Part shown: positions 7,579 through 12,578 of the stretch, piece by piece | Position numbering within the stretch: the stretch's first letter is position 1 | How the letters are laid out: every line of letters starts with the position of its first letter | Assembly: GCA_031256095.1 (NCBI GenBank) | Contig: JAIRRG010000001.1 | Span: 1 to 12,578, forward strand | Source of the DNA: Desulfobulbaceae bacterium | GTDB taxonomy: Bacteria > Desulfobacterota > Desulfobulbia > Desulfobulbales > Desulfocapsaceae | DNA: 12,578 nt | Direction of reading: 5' to 3' | The notes under the pieces: generated by a model | Told to the model about the DNA's origin: nothing | The model's input: only the letters and a program-made list of their open reading frames with translations | The model's database searches: none | Position numbers and translations under genes: made by a program

Positions 7579-7616
7579 AAGAGCGGGATGCGCGATTCGC
7601 ACACATAGCTCTTTTT
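7579..7616 (+). terminator. Candidate rho-independent terminator after the acyltransferase
   Basis: AAGAGC (7579-7584) pairs with GCTCTT (7608-7613). An inner hairpin, TGCG (7589-7592) with CGCA (7598-7601), lies between them, and a T-rich run TTTATT follows directly. The hairpin has internal loops, so it is not ideal. On the minus strand no T-tract follows, so it would act rightward only. It ends two bases before the stop codon of the convergent GlpQ-like gene. Confidence 0.4.
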
Positions 7617-7618
7617 AT

Positions 7619-8764
7619 TCACTTCTGGTGTACTTCCGGTGCGGTTTCAAAAGAAGGTCTCTTCAGCGGCAATGGACTGAAAAAGAGGCCATCGGCGCCG
7701 ATGGTCTTGAGGAAAAAATCGCTAGCCTTGATGGTTGAAACCTGGGCTTCCACTGGCGCGGCAGTGGCGTCGGGTGCCGCCGTTGATAATTGTCTTGGCG
7801 TTTCCTCGGCCTGTGCCGTTGGCGTGCTTATTCGCGGGATGGTGTCATCTGGGCCGACCGGATAGACGAAAATCAACAGTCCCAGTTTTTTCGCCCTGGC
7901 CAGATATTCGCCTTGGCTGGGCGTGCCTTGTGGGCTGACCAGGCGGCTTTTGTCGATCGCCACTCCGGCGGCATAGGTAGCGATGACCCGCAGGCCGAGC
8001 TGGGTGAAGGCCCATTCGTTGACATCTGGCACTTGTGGTTCGTTGGGCGGATTGTTTTCGTTACGCGGCGGCGGCTCCGGGCCAATCATCTGAATCAGGC
8101 GGTGTTGACGGCCTGCAGGCGGGAGTAGCTCTTTGGCCAGGCGCTGCATCTCGGCGCTGTCCTCTGACATCAAAATGATGTGGTCGTCGTTGGGGGCGAT
8201 TTTCTGCTGGTCCAGGGATTGTAGGGTGAGAGCGCTCAAGTCTTTGCCGTTTTGACGATGCCAGGCCGGTTCCACCAGTTCGATGACCAGGGTTGGCTCC
8301 TGACCAAAACGGCTGGTTATGATCTTGTCCATGGCCAGTATCTCATCAAGCGTTGTCAGGCTGGTTGGCAGCGACGCCGCTTCGCTTTTCCCGCTGTTAT
8401 CGGCTAGGCGGCGTAGGCGGCGGATTTCGGCGAGCGTAAAATCGACGCAAGCGGCCGAGCCATCCGAGCGCAGCCGTTCCGGGAAGACCGCCGCCACATC
8501 AGTGAAACGGGCCAGATCCGGCGTCGGCAGGAGGAGGAGCTGGTCATCTTTGGTTGCCACCACACGCAGGTGCACGGCGTCGGCGCGGCCAGTGGCCAGC
8601 ATGAAAGCCGGCAGGCTGTTTTGCAACACGCCAGTCTCGCCGCCTTGCCAGGCATAAATCAGCGGCGCGGCGCTGGCTGAAACGGCAAGACCCAGCCAAC
8701 ACAGCAAAATAGTGATAAATCTATCAGCAAACCTAGCGGCGAACCGGACAACGAATTGGTTCAT
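7619..8764 (-). CDS. Secreted GlpQ-like protein, predicted catalytically inactive
   Basis: The 381-residue protein has a signal peptide (hydrophobic stretch about 16-30, Ala-rich cleavage region near 'SASAAP'). From there to the end it follows E. coli GlpQ, the periplasmic glycerophosphodiester phosphodiesterase, as recalled from family knowledge: 'TKDDQLLLL' (71-79), 'TDVAAVFPERLRSDG' (88-102), 'VDFTLAEIRRLR' (107-118), 'EPAWHRQNGKDL' (165-176) and a C-terminal 'IGADGLFF' (355-362). The active site is gone. The HRG motif reads Trp39-Gln40-Gly, the metal-binding E-x-D reads about His65-Leu-Arg67, and the HDH motif reads Pro80-Thr-Pro82; a later acidic position, Glu162, remains. A 30-residue Ala/Thr/Pro/Glu-rich insert (about 313-345) interrupts the C-terminal part. 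A good Shine-Dalgarno AGGAG (8774-8770) lies 5 bases before the ATG, which overlaps the upstream stop as ATGA. Its function is unknown; a binding or scaffold role is possible. Confidence 0.8.
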   Translation of the reverse strand: MNQFVVRFAARFADRFITILLCWLGLAVSASAAPLIYAWQGGETGVLQNSLPAFMLATGRADAVHLRVVATKDDQLLLLPTPDLARFTDVAAVFPERLRSDGSAACVDFTLAEIRRLRRLADNSGKSEAASLPTSLTTLDEILAMDKIITSRFGQEPTLVIELVEPAWHRQNGKDLSALTLQSLDQQKIAPNDDHIILMSEDSAEMQRLAKELLPPAGRQHRLIQMIGPEPPPRNENNPPNEPQVPDVNEWAFTQLGLRVIATYAAGVAIDKSRLVSPQGTPSQGEYLARAKKLGLLIFVYPVGPDDTIPRISTPTAQAEETPRQLSTAAPDATAAPVEAQVSTIKASDFFLKTIGADGLFFSPLPLKRPSFETAPEVHQK

Positions 8765-9438
8765 GGGTGCTCCTGTAAAGGAAAAAGCGATGGTGAAGGC
8801 GGCAAGTCGGCGACGGAAGCGACGGCGAAAAATTCCGCTTTCACCTTGTTCTCACGCCGGGAATTCGGCCTGGTGATCTGGATGCAGGCGGCAACCCCGG
8901 CCTTAAACGCCTGTCGTAGCGCCGCCAGATTGTCATCGACCAGCAGGCAGTGGTCAAGATTGTATCCCATAGCAGGCAAAGAACGCCAGAAGCCCGGCTC
9001 GGTCTTGGCCGCGCCGACATCTTCGGCGCAGATAATTGTATCAAAAAAACCTCTAATATCCACCTTTTCAAATTTGATGGTCAGTGTCTTCGGATGGGCG
9101 TCAGTGACCAGATGCAGCCGCCAACCGCTTTCTTGGGCGCGGCGCAAAAACTCCCCAGCCCCTGGATGCAGGCGAATCAGATGCGACTGCCGCCTTTTCA
9201 AAGCGACGATATCGACACCGAGCCGCTGCGACCAGTAATCAACATCGGCCCAGCGCAGAGAAAAGCGCGTTTCGTTGTACAGGGCCAATAGCCGCCCTCG
9301 CGCCGCCGCCGGTGTTATGCCATCGCGGCGGGCGACAATGTCCGGGAGACATTCCTCCCAAAAATAGTCATCGAAATGGGCGTCCAACAGCGTGCCGTCG
9401 AGGTCAAGCAGTAGGTGATCGAGCCGTGAACCGTTCAT
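8761..9438 (-). CDS. yrfG: HAD-family nucleotidase, YrfG-like (GMP/IMP 5'-nucleotidase)
   Basis: The 225-residue cytoplasmic HAD-superfamily (class IA) hydrolase closely follows E. coli YrfG, a GMP/IMP 5'-nucleotidase. All four HAD motifs are visible: DLDGT with nucleophile Asp12 and Asp14; VTDAHP with Thr112; Lys145 in the 'AAKTEPGF' segment; and LVDDN with Asp168/Asp169. The cap-domain sequences 'FDDYFWEECLP' and 'VDYWSQRLGVDI' are typical of YrfG rather than of other HAD phosphatases such as Gph. The length is normal for the family. Its ATG overlaps the mfd stop in an ATGA (9438-9435), and its own stop overlaps the next gene's start in another ATGA, so translation is probably coupled across the three genes. 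No separate Shine-Dalgarno is seen before the ATG. Nucleotidase specificity is inferred from similarity. Confidence 0.85.
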   Translation of the reverse strand: MNGSRLDHLLLDLDGTLLDAHFDDYFWEECLPDIVARRDGITPAAARGRLLALYNETRFSLRWADVDYWSQRLGVDIVALKRRQSHLIRLHPGAGEFLRRAQESGWRLHLVTDAHPKTLTIKFEKVDIRGFFDTIICAEDVGAAKTEPGFWRSLPAMGYNLDHCLLVDDNLAALRQAFKAGVAACIQITRPNSRRENKVKAEFFAVASVADLPPSPSLFPLQEHP

Positions 9439-12400
9439 GGCGGCGTCAGCCGGTCAAGCACGGCGTCAACCGCCGCGAAAATTGCCTCAACCGAGGCGGC
9501 TGGCAGCGGCACGACGAGGCGGCCATCCTGAGTCAGTTTCAAGAACACGCCCTTTTTGCGTGAACTGGCCGCGCTGACAAAAGCCGCCAAGGCCTCCGGC
9601 GTCACCGCTGTGCCGGCGACGAAGGTGAAGACCAAGTTGGCCGGGCCGCGCTCGAGTTTGGCGCAGCCGAGGCGGGCCAGCCGCCGTTTGACCGCGACGA
9701 TGCGCAAGAGATTGTCCACTTCGATAGGGATGGCGCCGTAGCGGTCGGCCAGTTCCACCGCCAGGTCGCCTTGCCGCCCGTCATCGGCCTGGGTCAGGGC
9801 GGCTAGTCGCCGGTACATCAGATAGCGCTGGCTGGCGTCTGAAATATAAGTGTTGGGAATATATGCTGAAATTCGAATGTTGATTTCCGGGTCGATGGCC
9901 GGCACCGTCACCGCCTCGTTGTGGGCTGCCTCGGCCTTCAGGTCGGCAACCGTTGATTGCAAGAGGTCGAGATACAGGTCGTAGCCGAAGGCGGCAATAT
10001 GGCCGCTCTGCGACACACCGAGGAGATTGCCGCCGCCGCGAATCTGCAAGTCGCTCATCGCCAGCTTGAAGCCGCCGCCCAGTTCGCCACAATCCATCAG
10101 GGCCTGGAGACGGTCGCGGCTTTCTTTGGAAAGACTATCGATCGATGGCACCAGCAGATAGGCGTAGGATTGGATCGAAGAGCGGCCGACCCGGCCCCGC
10201 AATTGGTAGATTTCCGCCAGGCCAAGCAGGTCGGCGCGGCTGATGATGATGGTGTTGGCTGACGGGATGTCGAGGCCGGATTCGACAATCGTTGTGCAGA
10301 CTAAGACATCGATCTGGCCGGTGACGAAACGCACCATGATTTCTTCCAGTTCCTTGCCGGTCATCTGGCCATGGGCGACGGCCAGCCGCGCCTCCGGCAC
10401 GAGTTTTTCGATGTTCGCCGCCACTCGGTGAATCGAGCGCACACGGTTGTGGATGAAAAAGACCTGGCCGTGCCGCCGCATCTCACGGCCAATCGCCTCC
10501 TTGATGACCAGGTCGTCGTGGGCCGAGACGAAGGTTTTCACGGGTAGGCGGAGTTCAGGCGGCGAGGAAATCACCGACAGGTCGCGGATGGAAAGCAAGG
10601 ACATCTGTAAGGTGCGTGGGATTGGCGTTGCGGTCAGGCTCAGGATATCAACCTCGGCGCGCAGCTTCTTGATTTTCTCTTTCTGGGCGACGCCAAAACG
10701 GTGCTCCTCGTCAATGATCAAGAGGCCCAAGTCGCGGAAGGCCACGTCTTTGGACAGCAGGCGGTGGGTGCCAATGATGATATCAATGTCGCCCGCTTTC
10801 AGGGCGGCGATGATTTTTTTCTGGTCGCTGAGCGAACGGAAGCGGTTGATGCAGGCAACCCGCGCCGGCAGGCCGCGCAAACGGTCGTTGAAGGTTTTGG
10901 CGTGCTGCTCGGAAAGGATGGTGGTTGGCGTCAACACCGCCACCTGGGCGCCGTCCTCCACCACCTTGAAGGCGGCGCGGATCGCCACTTCAGTTTTGCC
11001 ATAACCGACATCGCCGCAGATCAGTCGATCCATCGGTTTGTCGCCGATCAGGTCAGCGAGCACCTCGGTGATGGCCTTGGCCTGTCCTGGCGTTTCATCG
11101 TAGGGAAAGGATTCCTCCAGGTCGGCGAACAGTTCCGCCGGCTGGGAAAATTGCCGCCCCTGGCGCAATTCACGCTGGGCGTAGATGGCCAACAGCTCGT
11201 CCGCCACCTTCCACACCTCTTCCTTGACCTTGGCCTTGGTCTGCCGCCAGGTGGAAGCGCCGAGCTTGTCGATCTTCGGTTCGCTTTCCGACAGCGCCTC
11301 ATAGCGCCCGACCAGATTCAGGCGGTCGGCGGGGACGTAGAGACGGTCGCCGTCGCGGTATTCGATGAGCATGAAATCGCCGGTGACGTCGGCGACGGTA
11401 ATCGTCTCCATACCAAGATAATGGCCGAGGCCGTGCTCGCTGTGGACAACGATGTCGCCGGGCCGCAGTTCGGCGAAGCGTTCCGGATCATAAAAAATTT
11501 TCCGCTCGCGTCTTTTGCCGCCCAAACGCATGGCGCCAAACAGTTCGCTTTCCGACAGCAGATGCAGGCGCAACCCTGGCCACGAAAAACCCGACGACAA
11601 CGGCGCCGGGCAGAGATAGAGGATGCCGGGATCGGCCTTGGCGGCCAAAGACTCAAGATCGAGCGGCGGCTCGATGATCTCGGCGGCGTGGCCAAGAGAG
11701 GCCAGCATATCGGCGAGCGACCGGCTGAACTCTAACGACCGGCAGCAGAGGATGGCCGCTTCATCCTGGTCGCGCCACTCGTCAATTTGTTCGGTCAGGG
11801 CTGGCAGCAGGCCCTTTTCCCGTCGGGCCAGGTGCAAACGCTGTTTGAGGAGATGATGGTTGCCGCAGGCAACGGCGATGGTATTGTCCTGGTCAGTTCC
11901 CGTGAAATCGGTGCAGCGGATAAGGGGCAGGGCAGAGAAGGCGGCGGTGATTTCTTCCGGGGTGACAAAGACTTCTCGCGGCGACAGGGCTGGTTCCAGG
12001 GCCGCGCCTTTTTCCTGAAAATTGGCTTCAATGCGCTCATGGATGAGTTCAAGGCTCTGGGCCAGCGCCTCCGGCTGCGGCAGAAAAAGCGCCGTTCCTG
12101 GCGGCAGATAATCAAAAAACGATGCCGTTTCACCCTGATAATAAATGGGTAAGAACATCTCCATGCCAGCGAAGCGCCGGCCAGCTGAAACCTGATCGGC
12201 CAGGGCCCGGCTCGCTTCCTCGTCCCAGCCGCGTTCACGCCCGGCGCCGAGGAATTTTTCCGCCAGCCGCCGCCGCGCCGGAACATTAGTGGCCAGGCGG
12301 ATATTTTGGGCCGGCAGCAGCACGGCGTGGTCAATCTCTTTTTGTGAGCGCTGGGTGATTGGCGTGAAAACGCGCAGCGATTCCACCATGTCGCCGAAAT

Positions 12401-12578
12401 AATCGAGGCGGAGCGGATTGTCGATAATCTGGCCATTTTCACCAGCAAAGGGTGGCGGAAAAATATCAACGATGCCGCCGCGTACGGAAAATTCACCGAC
12501 CGTCCGCACCAAGGCCACCTGCTCGTAACCAATGGCGATGAGGCGTGCCAGCAACTGCTCCCGTGGCGTATCCTCGCC
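9435..12578 (-). CDS. mfd: Transcription-repair coupling factor Mfd, 5' end cut by window edge
   Basis: The reading frame is open to the right edge: 1047 residues are visible and roughly the first 100-150 lie outside. Mfd removes RNA polymerase stalled at DNA lesions and recruits UvrA. Visible parts in order: the end of the UvrB-like N-terminal module ('GEFSVRGGIVDIFPP'); the RNA-polymerase interaction domain ('RPGDIVVHSEHGLGHYLG', about 11408-11465); then the RecG-like translocase with Walker A GDVGYGKT (11015-10992), DEEHRFG (10712-10692), TATPIPRTL and the arginine-finger motif QLRGRVGRS; and the C-terminal TRCF domain ending 'DRLTPP'. The translocation segment 'ELGGGFKLAMSDLQIRGGGNLLG' region is intact, and no frameshift is seen. 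In-frame TTG or similar codons near the edge are internal, not starts. Its stop overlaps the start of the yrfG-like gene. Confidence 0.97.
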   Translation of the reverse strand, partial: GEDTPREQLLARLIAIGYEQVALVRTVGEFSVRGGIVDIFPPPFAGENGQIIDNPLRLDYFGDMVESLRVFTPITQRSQKEIDHAVLLPAQNIRLATNVPARRRLAEKFLGAGRERGWDEEASRALADQVSAGRRFAGMEMFLPIYYQGETASFFDYLPPGTALFLPQPEALAQSLELIHERIEANFQEKGAALEPALSPREVFVTPEEITAAFSALPLIRCTDFTGTDQDNTIAVACGNHHLLKQRLHLARREKGLLPALTEQIDEWRDQDEAAILCCRSLEFSRSLADMLASLGHAAEIIEPPLDLESLAAKADPGILYLCPAPLSSGFSWPGLRLHLLSESELFGAMRLGGKRRERKIFYDPERFAELRPGDIVVHSEHGLGHYLGMETITVADVTGDFMLIEYRDGDRLYVPADRLNLVGRYEALSESEPKIDKLGASTWRQTKAKVKEEVWKVADELLAIYAQRELRQGRQFSQPAELFADLEESFPYDETPGQAKAITEVLADLIGDKPMDRLICGDVGYGKTEVAIRAAFKVVEDGAQVAVLTPTTILSEQHAKTFNDRLRGLPARVACINRFRSLSDQKKIIAALKAGDIDIIIGTHRLLSKDVAFRDLGLLIIDEEHRFGVAQKEKIKKLRAEVDILSLTATPIPRTLQMSLLSIRDLSVISSPPELRLPVKTFVSAHDDLVIKEAIGREMRRHGQVFFIHNRVRSIHRVAANIEKLVPEARLAVAHGQMTGKELEEIMVRFVTGQIDVLVCTTIVESGLDIPSANTIIISRADLLGLAEIYQLRGRVGRSSIQSYAYLLVPSIDSLSKESRDRLQALMDCGELGGGFKLAMSDLQIRGGGNLLGVSQSGHIAAFGYDLYLDLLQSTVADLKAEAAHNEAVTVPAIDPEINIRISAYIPNTYISDASQRYLMYRRLAALTQADDGRQGDLAVELADRYGAIPIEVDNLLRIVAVKRRLARLGCAKLERGPANLVFTFVAGTAVTPEALAAFVSAASSRKKGVFLKLTQDGRLVVPLPAASVEAIFAAVDAVLDRLTPP

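Noticed and set aside
10701..11735. Plus-strand 344-codon frame opposite mfd
   Set aside because: It is antisense to the RNA-polymerase interaction and helicase domains of Mfd, with a low-information His/Gly/Asp-rich translation typical of a shadow frame.

Overview
The window looks like chromosomal DNA from a Gram-negative bacterium. The evidence is an inner-membrane polysaccharide synthase, a lipoprotein-type hydrolase, a secreted GlpQ-fold protein, and Mfd. Most of it is moderately GC-rich; one 60-base line near 6061-6120 counts to about 57% G+C. The style of Mfd and of the deacetylase/glycosyltransferase fusion loosely suggests Desulfobacterota or a related proteobacterial lineage. That is an impression, not a proven placement.

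Layout from left to right: (1) 1-1059, minus strand, an AI-2E-family membrane transporter/permease cut by the left edge. (2) 1060-1517, a divergent regulatory region with a good sigma70-type promoter (TTGCAA-16-TATAAT) facing right and several small inverted and direct repeats. (3) 1518-6163, plus strand, two closely spaced genes. The first is a large membrane protein fusing a GH18-like domain, a NodB polysaccharide deacetylase and a processive GT2 glycosyltransferase. The second is a GH26-like glycoside hydrolase with a lipoprotein-type signal. (4) 6319-7476, plus strand, an AT-rich, Bacteroidota-looking DUF5009/HGSNAT-type transmembrane acyltransferase, followed by a candidate terminator. 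(5) 7619-12578, minus strand, mfd (5' end off the right edge), a YrfG-type HAD nucleotidase and a GlpQ-like protein. These three are joined by 4-base ATGA overlaps.

Functional reading: genes 3 and 4 together look like a compact exopolysaccharide locus. A GT2 domain would polymerise and export a sugar chain, probably an N-acetylhexosamine polymer given the fused deacetylase. The NodB domain would deacetylate it outside the inner membrane, and the GH26-like protein could trim it. The acyltransferase family is known for transferring acetyl groups across a membrane onto glucosamine ends, so it could in principle re-acetylate the product. Its composition suggests a recent independent arrival between two converging transcription units.

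Points most worth a second look: the GlpQ-like protein keeps the family's full-length fold signature but has lost essentially every catalytic and most metal-binding residues; the GH18-like domain has Gln where the catalytic Glu is expected; and the foreign acetyltransferase sits next to a deacetylase/synthase. No RNA genes, CRISPR arrays or insertion sequences were seen.
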